From a virus, in IMG/VR virus record IMGVR_UViG_3300012936_000224, positions 1 through 21,261 of that record: a stretch of 21,261 bases of DNA; one strand, written 5' to 3'. The position numbers and the translations under genes are program-made. The notes below the pieces were generated by a model. The model searched no databases. It was not told the DNA's origin and saw nothing but the letters and a program-made list of their open reading frames with translations. Of this stretch, positions 1-7,322 are shown piece after piece; position 1 is the stretch's first letter; every line of letters begins with the position of its first letter.

Positions 1-1017
1 GCATTGATCTTAGCCGGTGGAATGTCATCTTTTAAATATGTAGGTACGGCTCTTCCTATGACACAATTCATTGGAGAGTTAACAAGCGTGCTTGGTGGTA
101 ACTATGAAAGCACTCAACAAAAAATTGATAGAGTTATCAAGCTAGTTGGTGGTCAAGTTATAGAGGCCGGAACTATGGTAAGCGAACATATACAAGCCAT
201 AGGAGTTTACAATCCATACACAGGAAAAGCGACACCTCAGTTAGCCGGTAACTTTGAAAGAATGTATGAACCGGGGCAATCAAATACTACTCCACAAGAT
301 ATGTATCCAGAAGGCAATATCTTTAAACAAGAAATGACTAGGAATTATTACAAAGCACTAAATCAAATATGTGCAAAAACTCCTAGCTGCTCTCCTACTT
401 TGCCATCAAGAAAAAATAGATGGTATGAAGAAATGCCGAAAACTCCAACAAGAGGATGGGTAAATACTATGCCTTTTAGAGTTGTCAAGCATCCGGCAAA
501 GAAACTTATAAATGAAGAACTAGAAAAACTAGGCTATGGTTTGCCGTATATGTCTATGAACCCAGAGCCTATGATTAAGTTAAATAATGAACAACAAGAT
601 AGATATATAGAATTATATAACTATCCAGATAGATCTCCCAGAGCCAAAGAGGTTTTTGGATCTGATATAATCCCGGGAGTAAATGAAATTCCTATGCCAT
701 TGTTAGACGCTATGCATCTAATGATTAAGTCAGATGAATACAATTATGAATTTTTAAGATCAACAGGAACAAAAATACCGGCAAGTAAAAAGCATAAAGC
801 AGATATGCTAGATGAATTACACTATGATTATAAGAGATATGCATTCAAATTATTACAATATGAATACCCAGATATAACTGCTCTTAAACAACAAAGAGAT
901 GTATTCATAGAAAACAATATTAAGAAACCTAGAGTTTTAAACTCTCCTACAGGATCAGAAACTCTAAAAGCTAACCAAGATAACCTTAGAGAGTTGTTTC
1001 CAGAAAGAAGGTTTTAA
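1..1017 (+). CDS. C-terminal part of a large virion protein (5' truncated)
   Basis: The reading frame is open from the first base of the window, so the true start lies upstream; the TTG at position 4 is not a convincing start. The visible ~338 residues are mostly polar, with many Tyr, Pro and Asn, and show no signal peptide, clear membrane span or enzymatic motif that I recognise. The region around residues 110-165 is Pro/Arg/Trp-rich. The gene lies directly before a T7-type tail-fibre gene on the same strand, the position where podoviruses encode large internal or DNA-ejection virion proteins. The structural role therefore rests on context, not homology. A minor tail protein is an alternative. 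Confidence 0.6.
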   Translation, partial: ALILAGGMSSFKYVGTALPMTQFIGELTSVLGGNYESTQQKIDRVIKLVGGQVIEAGTMVSEHIQAIGVYNPYTGKATPQLAGNFERMYEPGQSNTTPQDMYPEGNIFKQEMTRNYYKALNQICAKTPSCSPTLPSRKNRWYEEMPKTPTRGWVNTMPFRVVKHPAKKLINEELEKLGYGLPYMSMNPEPMIKLNNEQQDRYIELYNYPDRSPRAKEVFGSDIIPGVNEIPMPLLDAMHLMIKSDEYNYEFLRSTGTKIPASKKHKADMLDELHYDYKRYAFKLLQYEYPDITALKQQRDVFIENNIKKPRVLNSPTGSETLKANQDNLRELFPERRF

Positions 1018-1052
1018 TAATAAATAAGTGGAATATTAATCAAAATATGGTA

Positions 1053-1058
1053 TATAAT
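1053..1058 (+). promoter_or_regulatory. possible -10 element before the tail-fibre gene
   Basis: A perfect TATAAT hexamer lies in the 60-base gap between the virion gene and the fibre gene, about 20 bases before the fibre ATG. No good -35 hexamer lies 16-18 bases upstream. In AT-rich DNA the match may be chance. Confidence 0.25.
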
Positions 1059-1077
1059 TAGAACAAAGAGGTAACAT

Positions 1078-2028
1078 ATGGCTACATTTAGTGTTAATGA
1101 CCAAGTACGAAGAGTAACTGCACAGGGTAATGGAAATCTAGTAGATTTTAATTTTTCCTTCCAAGTTAATAATACCTCTGACCTTAAAGTCTTTCTAGGC
1201 TCTACACAAAAACAAGAGACAAACGATTACTCTGTAGTTACTTCTACCGGATCTGCCGGTCTTAACGCCGATGGAACAGGAACAATTAGATTTGTTTCTG
1301 CACCTACTTCTTCAGACACAGTTGTTATATTATCAGATGTACCCGTTGCCAGATCTAGTGTTTATTCTTCTGGAGGTAATGTAACTGCACAAGCCTTAGA
1401 AGGAGACTTTGACACAATAACAATGCAAATAGGAGATCTAGAGGAAAAAAACAACAGATCTATAAAAGCTCCGGTTGATGAACCGGCAACAAGTGATTTC
1501 ACAATACCAAGTAAAGCTGCAAGATTAGGTAAGTTATTATCATTTAATAATACAACGGGTAATCCAGAAGTATCAGATCCGGCAGTTTCATCTGCATCTA
1601 TTGGATCAGTTACAACATTAGGAGCCGGAGTTAGTGCTACTGCAAGTGCTACTTATACGGCAAGTACAGGAGACATATCTTTTAATTTTGGAATACCACA
1701 AGGACTACAAGGTAATGCCGGTGCAAATGGCGTATTCTCACAAATAGCAACACAAAGTGAGGCACAAGCCGGAACAGAGAATACCAAAGGTATGACACCT
1801 CTTAGAGTAAAAGAGGCTATTACATCACAAGTATCTGCATCAAGTGGATCCAGATTTTTTGGTATATACAAAGATAGTGCTACAGGAACTCTCAAGGTAG
1901 ATCAGACAACATCTGGTGGTAGTGAGGCTTTAGTATTGTCGGAGTATGATGATAACTACATTTTTGCAAGTGGAACTGTTACATTTGCAATAGATACCAA
2001 CGGACATTTGCAAGTAACATTACCATAA
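1078..2028 (+). CDS. T7-gp17-type tail fibre / fibre adaptor protein
   Basis: This 316-residue protein looks like the virion-attachment part of a podoviral tail fibre. Residues 1 to about 150 have the character of the T7 tail-fibre N-terminal domain (a beta-rich start with the word VNDQVRR, a valine-rich strand around VVILSDVP, then a helix with MQIGDLEEKNNRSI). A short Gly-rich collagen-like stretch (GIPQGLQGNAGANG) follows near residue 205. After it comes the fibre motif around QAGTENTKGMTPLRVKEAI, which I know from many phage fibres. The protein is much shorter than T7 gp17 (about 550 residues), so it may act as an adaptor carrying the propeller protein encoded 11 bases downstream. The ATG is preceded by AGAGG at a suitable distance. 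Confidence 0.85.
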   Translation: MATFSVNDQVRRVTAQGNGNLVDFNFSFQVNNTSDLKVFLGSTQKQETNDYSVVTSTGSAGLNADGTGTIRFVSAPTSSDTVVILSDVPVARSSVYSSGGNVTAQALEGDFDTITMQIGDLEEKNNRSIKAPVDEPATSDFTIPSKAARLGKLLSFNNTTGNPEVSDPAVSSASIGSVTTLGAGVSATASATYTASTGDISFNFGIPQGLQGNAGANGVFSQIATQSEAQAGTENTKGMTPLRVKEAITSQVSASSGSRFFGIYKDSATGTLKVDQTTSGGSEALVLSEYDDNYIFASGTVTFAIDTNGHLQVTLP

Positions 2029-2039
2029 AGGAGGTATAG

Positions 2040-4049
2040 GTGGCCACAATTGACATAGGAAAATTAAAGTTTACATTCAAGGGAGCATTCGCTACCGGAA
2101 CTACATATGAGAAAGATGATGTAGTTTCTTTTGGTGGTAGTTCTTGGATATATGTAAACTCAACAAGTAAAACCGGCTCTGCTGCCGGCAACCCAACAAC
2201 ATCTAATACTACACATTGGAATATAATGGCAGAAGGATCAACTGTTCTTACTACTGCCGGAGATATTTTAACTCACGATGGATCTACACAAGTAAGATTA
2301 GCTAAAGGTAATGCCGGGGAAGTATTAACTGCATCATCAACAGGGTTAAACTTTTCTGCTCAAAGTGGTTACACAGGATATAAGATCTTGGGATCTAATA
2401 TACCACACATAGCAGATATGGATAGCTCTAGCACATATGCTAGTAATGGTAAGTATCCTTGGTTAGCAAACTACACAAGTGGATCTGAATACATACCTTA
2501 TGATGGTATGCCTAATGGAGCCTGTGGCCCTGTTAAACGAGACAGATCTCTACCAACGACATCAACTATATTTTTTATGTACATCAATACTAACTATGAA
2601 ATTGTCCATACAGGAGTTTCTAGGTTTAATATGGGTGGATCATATACTGATACTAATAACCATCAAAGATCTGTACAGATGAATATATCTACAGAGTTTG
2701 GTGGTATGGCAGCAGATGAGCATCCTGTTAGATTATGGTATATGCACGATGTTGCATTGTTCCTTACTAACAAGGGAAACATTTTTACAATAGGAGAGAA
2801 CGGCAACGGAGAACTAGGGATTGGGTCAACAACTGATAAATATTGTTGGGTCAAAAATCCTTATGTCGGTGTAGGTGCTACTTGGAATAGTCTACAATCT
2901 CGTATCATTGGTGTGGCTATGCCTAATGTAGGTGGCTACCAAGCAATGGGTACAAGACAAAGATGGTATCTCATTGATGAAAACAATAGGCTATTTGTTT
3001 TTGGAGCCGGAGCTAATGGACAACTAGGATCCGGTGGTACTGCCGATGTTACTAAACCTCAATTAGTTTCTACTCCCGGTTCTATTGTATCAATATCTGC
3101 CGGTCTAAGTTCGGCTCACTTGATTGATACTAATGGTGCAGTATGGTCTACAGGCGTGGATACATCCGGCATCCAAGGTGGAGGAGGACAGAAAACTGCC
3201 TTCTCAATTATATCCGGTGTTAGTAATGTTGTTCAAGTTCTTAACAATCAAACAATGTATTACAACTCTGCTGTTAGTGGATCAGTATACGCTCTTCAAC
3301 AAGATGGAGATCTATACGGAATAGGCGAGAATACCAACGGACAACTAGGAGATGGAACTGTAACTGACAGATCTGCTTGGACAGATGTTGGTGGATCTCT
3401 AACTTTCAGTTCGGTTCAAACATCTGGATATGGTGTTTCATTTAATGCTCACGCTTTTGGTGGAACTCCCGGTAACCCAAATGGAACTATTTTTAATACA
3501 GGGTACAATGGTCACGGACAAGGTGGTAGGGGAAATGTAACTACCCCATTAACTGCTTGGGATCAACCAATTGTAGATGTATTTGGATCTAATGTTTACA
3601 ATACTATTAATTCATCTACTGATGGATCTATATCAACTACTGAACTACAGTTTCCAAGAACATCTATTGCAAAGATTTATCCAAAGATGACTTCCGGATA
3701 TACTGCTCCGGCTTGGTATCTTATAGATACGAATGGTAGGCATTGGTATTATGGTAGAGAAACTAGGGGAATATTAGGAGCTAATACCTCTACCAATTAC
3801 ACAAGTGCAGTTCCTTATCCTAGTCCTTGGTCTCATCAGAACGCTAGTGGAACCGGTCAGTATGTAGGATTAACTGACACTACTGTAGAAGATATGTACT
3901 GCTTTGGTCATCACTATTCCGGATACTATGTATCTGTCATTAGAGATAGTGCCGGAGATATTTGGGCAACAGGATATGACAATAACACAGGTCTATTTGG
4001 TAACAATCACGCTAGTGGTACTGCCGGATGGAAAAAGCTAACACCATAG
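2040..4049 (+). CDS. RCC1-like beta-propeller tail fibre / receptor-binding protein
   Basis: The start is GTG, 7 bases after a strong AAAGGAGG. The 669-residue product has three zones. Residues about 18-65 resemble the small carbohydrate-binding modules of marine phage fibres (an aromatic-rich YEKDDVVSFGGSSWIYV region, then HWNIMAEG). Residues about 72-105 carry the common fibre word GDILTHDGSTQVRLAKG. From about 240 to the end there are seven RCC1-type blades, each a 'hydrophobic-(D/T)-x-G-x-(I/V/L/W)-(F/Y/W)-x-x-G' strand followed in most by GQLG-like turns. They begin near residues 240, 309, 359, 416, 481, 559 and 631. Seven blades is the count of the eukaryotic RCC1 propeller. The protein is probably displayed at the fibre tip and binds the host surface. 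The beta-propeller call is strong; the receptor role is inferred from position. Confidence 0.85.
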   Translation: MATIDIGKLKFTFKGAFATGTTYEKDDVVSFGGSSWIYVNSTSKTGSAAGNPTTSNTTHWNIMAEGSTVLTTAGDILTHDGSTQVRLAKGNAGEVLTASSTGLNFSAQSGYTGYKILGSNIPHIADMDSSSTYASNGKYPWLANYTSGSEYIPYDGMPNGACGPVKRDRSLPTTSTIFFMYINTNYEIVHTGVSRFNMGGSYTDTNNHQRSVQMNISTEFGGMAADEHPVRLWYMHDVALFLTNKGNIFTIGENGNGELGIGSTTDKYCWVKNPYVGVGATWNSLQSRIIGVAMPNVGGYQAMGTRQRWYLIDENNRLFVFGAGANGQLGSGGTADVTKPQLVSTPGSIVSISAGLSSAHLIDTNGAVWSTGVDTSGIQGGGGQKTAFSIISGVSNVVQVLNNQTMYYNSAVSGSVYALQQDGDLYGIGENTNGQLGDGTVTDRSAWTDVGGSLTFSSVQTSGYGVSFNAHAFGGTPGNPNGTIFNTGYNGHGQGGRGNVTTPLTAWDQPIVDVFGSNVYNTINSSTDGSISTTELQFPRTSIAKIYPKMTSGYTAPAWYLIDTNGRHWYYGRETRGILGANTSTNYTSAVPYPSPWSHQNASGTGQYVGLTDTTVEDMYCFGHHYSGYYVSVIRDSAGDIWATGYDNNTGLFGNNHASGTAGWKKLTP

Positions 4050-4062
4050 AGAGGACAACAAT

Positions 4063-4461
4063 ATGGCAAGAACATTATACAAATCAAATCTAAGTCCTCA
4101 TACTATTGAGCATCCCGGAGAGATCAAAGGTGGTAAGGTTAAATGGTATGGAGATGGAGAGATGTATGTAGTTATGGGTACAGAAGATAGAACAACTTAC
4201 CTTTCCCTTAACAAAGATCCATCTCTTACTTTGACTAAAGCAACAAGTAAACAGAAGAGTGAATTACTTGAGGATCCACTTGTAAAAGATAGAATGGATA
4301 TAGAAAAGGTTAGAGCAATAAGAGATAAATATTCTATAGATCAAGAATTAAAAATGGCAAGAACACCAGATAGCGATACTTCAAAAGCTATGGCAAGCGA
4401 CATCGCTGCAAGAGTTAAAGAAGTAGATGATTGGTGGGATGCAGAGTTTAACATTAGCTAG
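4063..4461 (+). CDS. hypothetical protein after the tail fibre
   Basis: This 132-residue protein is soluble and charged. Its N-terminal half is beta-like (KVKWYGDGEMYVVMGTEDRT) and its C-terminal half is helical (around DIAARVKEVDDWWDAEF). It has no signal peptide or membrane segment. It begins 13 bases after the propeller gene with GAGAGG before the ATG, and is followed closely by small genes. Its position suggests a fibre chaperone or small tail component, but I do not recognise the family. Confidence 0.7.
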   Translation: MARTLYKSNLSPHTIEHPGEIKGGKVKWYGDGEMYVVMGTEDRTTYLSLNKDPSLTLTKATSKQKSELLEDPLVKDRMDIEKVRAIRDKYSIDQELKMARTPDSDTSKAMASDIAARVKEVDDWWDAEFNIS

Positions 4462-4469
4462 GAGTATTG

Positions 4470-4637
4470 ATGCCACATTTATATGATCTTAATCCACATC
4501 TAGCACCAAAGAATTGGAAAGGCAAAACTGCCAAAGTTGTTGCACATCCAAAGTCTGGGGAGGAGCAAGGGGAAAGCTCCAAGCCTCAGACTAAAAGAGG
4601 TAGACCAAGGAAAGTAGAGGCAAAAGAAAATGCCTAG
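4470..4637 (+). CDS. small AT-hook-like basic protein
   Basis: A 55-codon gene begins 8 bases after the previous stop, with TAGGAG before the ATG. It overlaps the next gene by 8 bases. The protein starts MPHLYDLNPHLAPKNWKGK and ends in a basic segment with KRGRPRKVE. The core GRP flanked by Arg/Lys is the classical AT-hook DNA minor-groove motif. The middle is Ser/Glu/Gln-rich and probably disordered. Codon use and tight spacing support a real gene. DNA binding is inferred from one motif only. Confidence 0.65.
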   Translation: MPHLYDLNPHLAPKNWKGKTAKVVAHPKSGEEQGESSKPQTKRGRPRKVEAKENA

Positions 4638-4806
4638 ACCAACTGTTAATTCTCTCAAGAATAAGATTGACAAACACGAGGAGATTTGTGCAATCCGATG
4701 GGCAGAGATATTGGGTAGAGTAAAAAGATTAGAACTTATAATCTTGGGATCTGCCGGAACTATTATAGTAATGTTAGCAAATGTTCTCCTCAAGTCGGTG
4801 GGATGA
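4630..4806 (+). CDS. small membrane protein, possible holin or antiholin (XhlA-like layout)
   Basis: This 58-residue protein has a helical, charged N-terminal part (residues about 9-34, including KNKIDKHEEIC and GRVKRLE). One hydrophobic membrane segment follows, from about LIILGSAG to NVLL (residues 36-54), and the end is a short LKSVG. A coiled coil before one C-terminal TM segment is the layout of XhlA-type lysis accessory proteins. It overlaps the AT-hook gene by 8 bases and lies 0.5 kb before a three-TM holin, so a lysis role is reasonable. No catalytic motif is present. Confidence 0.6.
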   Translation: MPRPTVNSLKNKIDKHEEICAIRWAEILGRVKRLELIILGSAGTIIVMLANVLLKSVG

Positions 4807-4819
4807 TCCGGAGTTATGA

Positions 4820-5278
4820 TTGATAGAATATATAGCCATCGCCAACGCTGCCTACAAGACAATCCGATCTGCGATCCAGAACGGGAGGGAATTACATTCG
4901 GTAGGAAAACAGATAGCTGCTTTTACAAATGCAACAGATGAAGTAAGAAAAGGAAAGGATAAGAAAAAGAATAGTATATGGAGTAAGTTCACAGGAAAAG
5001 ATGAGAGTGATCTAGAAGAGTTTATGGCTCTAGAAGATCTAAAGAAGAAAGAAGAAGAACTGAAACAACTTATGATTTATTTGGGCAGACCGGGATTACA
5101 TAGTGATTGGGTTAAGTTCCAAGTGGAGGCAAGAAAAAGAAGGCAACAAGATGAGAGAGAAAGAGAACTAAAAAAGAAAGAACTTATGGAAACATTAATG
5201 ATGTTAGGTTGGATAATAGGAGGAGCAGTAGTAGGTGGTACTGCTTTAGTTATAGGTATAAAAGTTTATATAGGTTAG
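4820..5278 (+). CDS. membrane-anchored coiled-coil protein of unknown function
   Basis: The start is a TTG with CCGGAG six bases upstream. The nearby ATG at 4816 is in another frame that soon closes. The 152-residue product has an amphipathic N-terminal region, a long Lys/Glu-rich coiled-coil-like stretch (residues about 48-125, full of KKKEEEL and RERELKKK words) and a single C-terminal membrane span (MMLGWIIGGAVVGGTALVIG). The order is cytoplasmic body then tail anchor. It sits between two probable lysis membrane proteins and ends two bases before the holin. It could be a lysis regulator or an inner-membrane spanin component, but there is no lipobox and I do not recognise a family. Confidence 0.7.
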   Translation: MIEYIAIANAAYKTIRSAIQNGRELHSVGKQIAAFTNATDEVRKGKDKKKNSIWSKFTGKDESDLEEFMALEDLKKKEEELKQLMIYLGRPGLHSDWVKFQVEARKRRQQDERERELKKKELMETLMMLGWIIGGAVVGGTALVIGIKVYIG

Positions 5279-5280
5279 TT

Positions 5281-5688
5281 ATGGTATTAGGTTTAGCAGA
5301 TAGTATTATTGGAATAAGTGGTAAGATCCTTGACAAGTTCGTGGAGGATAAAGATCTTAAAACCAAGATCAACGCCGAACTAAAAAAAGAAATGATCGCT
5401 CTCAATATGGGGCAGATCCAAACTAACTTAGAACAAGCCAAGCACCCTAGCATATTTGTATCCGGAGCTCGTCCATCTATTATGTGGATCTGTGCCTTTG
5501 GGTTAGCGTGGTCTTATGTGCTTGCACCATTTTTAAATTGGATACTTATAGTTTCTGGATCCGACATACCTATGCCGGAACTAAACACCGAAGGACTTTT
5601 AACTTTAACCCTTTCGCTTTTGGGTCTCGGAGGAATGAGATCGTGGGAGAAGAGCAAAGGTATAGCTAGGGAGAATATGAAAAAGTAA
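5281..5688 (+). CDS. three-TM holin, GTA/phage type (PF11351-like)
   Basis: This protein of about 135 residues matches the pattern of the 'holin of 3TMs, for gene-transfer release' family. It has an N-terminal amphipathic helix, the conserved segment EQAKHPSIFVSGARPSIMW leading into TM1 (about residues 65-80), a second span (AWSYVLAPFLNWILIV), a third near LLTLTLSLLGLGG, and the terminal MRSWEKSKGI. Such proteins form inner-membrane lesions that let a cytoplasmic endolysin reach peptidoglycan; the amidase encoded at 6634-7065 is the obvious partner. I chose the ATG at 5281, right after the previous stop, rather than the longer upstream frame, because the extension overprints the preceding gene. 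The family is known from Rhodobacter-type gene transfer agents and many proteobacterial phages. Confidence 0.85.
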   Translation: MVLGLADSIIGISGKILDKFVEDKDLKTKINAELKKEMIALNMGQIQTNLEQAKHPSIFVSGARPSIMWICAFGLAWSYVLAPFLNWILIVSGSDIPMPELNTEGLLTLTLSLLGLGGMRSWEKSKGIARENMKK

Positions 5689-5867
5689 TGAAACAAAAAT
5701 GGCTAGTGCCTTTAGTTGGAACAATCCTTATGGGTTTATCTACTTGGGTTCTAATAACATTAGTTGAGTTACAGACATTGGTTAGTATGATGCAGAATGA
5801 ATTGTTAAATATAGATAAACAAATAGGTAGGATATATAATTTTATTGATAGAGTAAGTGAACAATGA
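5688..5867 (+). CDS. small signal-anchor protein with coiled coil
   Basis: A 59-codon gene starts inside the holin stop (TAATG) and ends in an ATGA overlap with the next gene, strong signs of a coupled cistron. The product is MKQKWLVPL followed by a hydrophobic span (VGTILMGLSTWVLITLV, residues about 10-26) and a helical tail (NELLNIDKQIGRIYNFIDRV). Short N-terminal anchor plus periplasmic coiled coil is the layout of i-spanins and some antiholins. No partner outer-membrane lipoprotein is visible, so the function stays open. Confidence 0.7.
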   Translation: MKQKWLVPLVGTILMGLSTWVLITLVELQTLVSMMQNELLNIDKQIGRIYNFIDRVSEQ

Positions 5868-6052
5868 GTAGATACAAACCGGTTCCAAAAGTTCCCGGCA
5901 CTAAAGTTCCAAAGAAATATGTGTCCGGATCTAAGAACAAGAGGGCCAGGATGAGGGAAATTATGGCAACACAAAAAGCATATAAAGAAGGTAAGCTAAC
6001 AAAGGAACAAATGGATAAGATATCTAAAGCAAGATCCCGGGATAAGGCATAG
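5864..6052 (+). CDS. small basic hypothetical protein
   Basis: This 62-residue, highly basic protein begins MSRYKPVPKVPGTKVPKKY, then has a Lys/Arg-rich helix (KNKRARMREIMATQKAYKEG) and ends SKARSRDKA. It overlaps the previous gene by four bases (ATGA) and precedes the next by three. It has no membrane segment or Cys pair. It could be a virion-packaged or DNA-associated small protein, but there is no family I can name. Confidence 0.7.
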   Translation: MSRYKPVPKVPGTKVPKKYVSGSKNKRARMREIMATQKAYKEGKLTKEQMDKISKARSRDKA

Positions 6053-6055
6053 CGT

Positions 6056-6262
6056 ATGGCAGCACCAGAGAAATATCAAAAGATGTTTGGGGCAGAACGA
6101 GCTAACAAGATCTACAAGAGAGGGTTAGGGGCGTACTATTCCTCGGGCAGTAAGGCCGGAATGTCTGCACATCAATGGGCAGTAGCTAGACTTAAAGCAC
6201 ACGCTAAAGGAAAGGCAACTGTTAAAAAAGCAGACGGGGATTTATTTAAAAAGAAAGGATAA
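6056..6262 (+). CDS. small conserved phage protein (DUF5824-like)
   Basis: This 68-residue protein has the central phrase ANKIYKRGLGAYYSSGSKAG, then HQWAVARLKAHAKGK and an acidic/basic tail KADGDLFKKKG. I recall this RGLGAYYSSGS / HQWAxAR pattern from small proteins of marine and environmental phages assigned to DUF5824; this is memory, not a search. It starts four bases after the upstream stop, with no strong Shine-Dalgarno, so it is probably coupled. Function unknown. Confidence 0.7.
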   Translation: MAAPEKYQKMFGAERANKIYKRGLGAYYSSGSKAGMSAHQWAVARLKAHAKGKATVKKADGDLFKKKG

Positions 6263-6266
6263 TAAT

Positions 6267-6641
6267 ATGGCAGAAGAAAAACAACCAACTACCTCTACCA
6301 ATAAAGGAACTAAACTTCCTAAGAATACTACGGCAGAAGAACTTGCTACCCAGATTGCAAGAGACATATCTAAAGCCGGAACAGGCAAAGGTCTTGAGGC
6401 AGATCTAGTAGGTAAGATCGTAGGTAAATCTATTAACAAAGTAATAATTAAAAAGAATAGAGTAGGTAAAACTGCAAGAGGTGTAGTCAGATATAAACCA
6501 GACAAAGGAACTACTGCTGCATCTGATCGTCCTCTTATGGCACAGGCTTTTGCAGATACTGATCTTACTCCCGGCGAAACAAACTTATCTGGGAAGAAGG
6601 TAGAGAAGACTAAGTCTGCTACCGAAAAACGAAGTGCCTAG
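6267..6641 (+). CDS. hypothetical Lys/Thr-rich protein before the endolysin
   Basis: This 124-residue protein has disordered ends (Lys/Thr/Ser-rich, MAEEKQPTTSTNKGTKLP and EKTKSATEKRSA). A short folded-looking centre lies between, with the helical AEELATQIARDI and KIVGKSINKVI, then a basic turn KKNRVGKTARG. GGAT precedes the ATG at seven bases. It overlaps the amidase start by eight bases, tying it to the lysis transcript. No enzymatic motif or membrane segment is present, and I do not recognise the family. Confidence 0.65.
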   Translation: MAEEKQPTTSTNKGTKLPKNTTAEELATQIARDISKAGTGKGLEADLVGKIVGKSINKVIIKKNRVGKTARGVVRYKPDKGTTAASDRPLMAQAFADTDLTPGETNLSGKKVEKTKSATEKRSA

Positions 6642-7065
6642 AGATATAGATAAAATAATTATCCATTGCTCTGCTACACCGGAAGGACGGGATGTTAAAA
6701 CATCCGAGATCAGAAGGTGGCATACAGAGGAAAGGAAGTGGCGAGACATTGGTTATCATTTTGTAGTGGAACTTGATGGCTCAATACACAAGGGCAGATC
6801 TGTCGGAACTAGTGGAGCTCATTGTGTTGGAGAGAACCACAACATAGGTATCTGTTATGTGGGTGGTGTTGATAAAGATATGAACCCGAAGGATACCAGA
6901 ACTCCGGAGCAGAAAGAAAGTTTGATTGACTTGATACAAGATATTATGGAGGAGTATCCAGATATTAAAGTGTATGGTCATAGAGATTTCGCAGATAAAC
7001 CTTGCCCATCCTACGATGCGAAAGAAGAGTACCGGGAAATCTCTAATCCCATAGTTCATTTGTAA
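6634..7065 (+). CDS. endolysin: N-acetylmuramoyl-L-alanine amidase, T7-lysozyme type
   Basis: This Amidase_2 enzyme cleaves the amide bond between N-acetylmuramic acid and L-alanine in peptidoglycan. The zinc ligands His11, His116 and Cys124 correspond to T7 lysozyme His17, His122 and Cys130. The catalytic-site Tyr41 (in DIGYHFVV) and Lys122 match T7 Tyr46 and Lys128. Key words are IIIHCSAT at the N-terminus and YGHRDFADKPCPSYDA near the end. At 143 residues it is close to T7 lysozyme (151). It has no signal peptide or anchor, so it should need the holin upstream. The start is a GTG that overlaps the previous stop. T7 lysozyme also inhibits T7 RNA polymerase; no such polymerase is seen here, so that second role is not expected. 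Confidence 0.93.
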   Translation: MPRDIDKIIIHCSATPEGRDVKTSEIRRWHTEERKWRDIGYHFVVELDGSIHKGRSVGTSGAHCVGENHNIGICYVGGVDKDMNPKDTRTPEQKESLIDLIQDIMEEYPDIKVYGHRDFADKPCPSYDAKEEYREISNPIVHL

Positions 7066-7084
7066 CCCAGAGCCTTATGGTTTT
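7066..7084 (+). repeat. 19-bp direct repeat, copy 1
   Basis: The sequence cccagagccttatggtttt begins directly after the amidase stop and runs to the stop of the convergent regulator gene. An identical copy lies at 8913-8931 inside the exonuclease gene. Flanking bases differ at both ends, so the match is exactly 19 bases. Confidence 0.85.
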
Positions 7085-7322
7085 AGCTAACCTTTAGAGC
7101 TCTTGCATTACCGGGTACCTTTTCTATCCATCCTTTCTTTTGAAGTATACCCATAATCCTATGAACAGTAGAAGGAGATCTCCTCATTGGAATGATCTGT
7201 TCTCCAGATATTTTACCTACTGCAATTTCTCTTTGAGTTGGATAGTATCCCATCTCGTTGTAGTACAATTTAAGGAATTTATAAACTGCACTTTGTTGTG
7301 GTGTAAGTCCTACTCTATTCAT
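7083..7322 (-). CDS. LexA-type winged-helix DNA-binding protein lacking a protease domain
   Basis: This 79-residue protein matches the N-terminal DNA-binding domain of LexA: MNRVGLTPQQSAVYKFLKLY, the first-helix word YYPTQREI, then RRSPSTVHRIMGILQKKGW with the closing wing GNARALKV (LexA has RAIEV there). The S24 autoprotease half is absent, so it cannot self-cleave like LexA. I chose the ATG at 7322, not the upstream in-frame ATG, because AGGGAG lies at proper distance before it; it overlaps the recT stop by 8 bases. It is the last gene of the leftward operon. It may regulate phage promoters or compete at host LexA sites. The domain call is solid, the target unknown. Confidence 0.85.
   Translation of the reverse strand: MNRVGLTPQQSAVYKFLKLYYNEMGYYPTQREIAVGKISGEQIIPMRRSPSTVHRIMGILQKKGWIEKVPGNARALKVS

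Noticed and set aside
1653-1895. Minus-strand ORF inside the fibre gene, and similar antisense ORFs at 4500-4862, 5666-5974, 12832-13158 and 17689-18036
   Set aside because: They are shadows of real plus-strand genes, lack ribosome-binding sites and give low-complexity or Cys/Leu-rich products without family features.
1078-4049. Diversity-generating retroelement target in the fibre genes
   Set aside because: BPP-1-like head genes made this worth checking, but no reverse transcriptase and no template/variable repeat pair is seen in the window.
7079-7092. Terminator hairpin between the convergent amidase and regulator genes (GGTT...AACC)
   Set aside because: The stem is only four base pairs without GC-rich pairing and lacks a clear U-tract in either direction.
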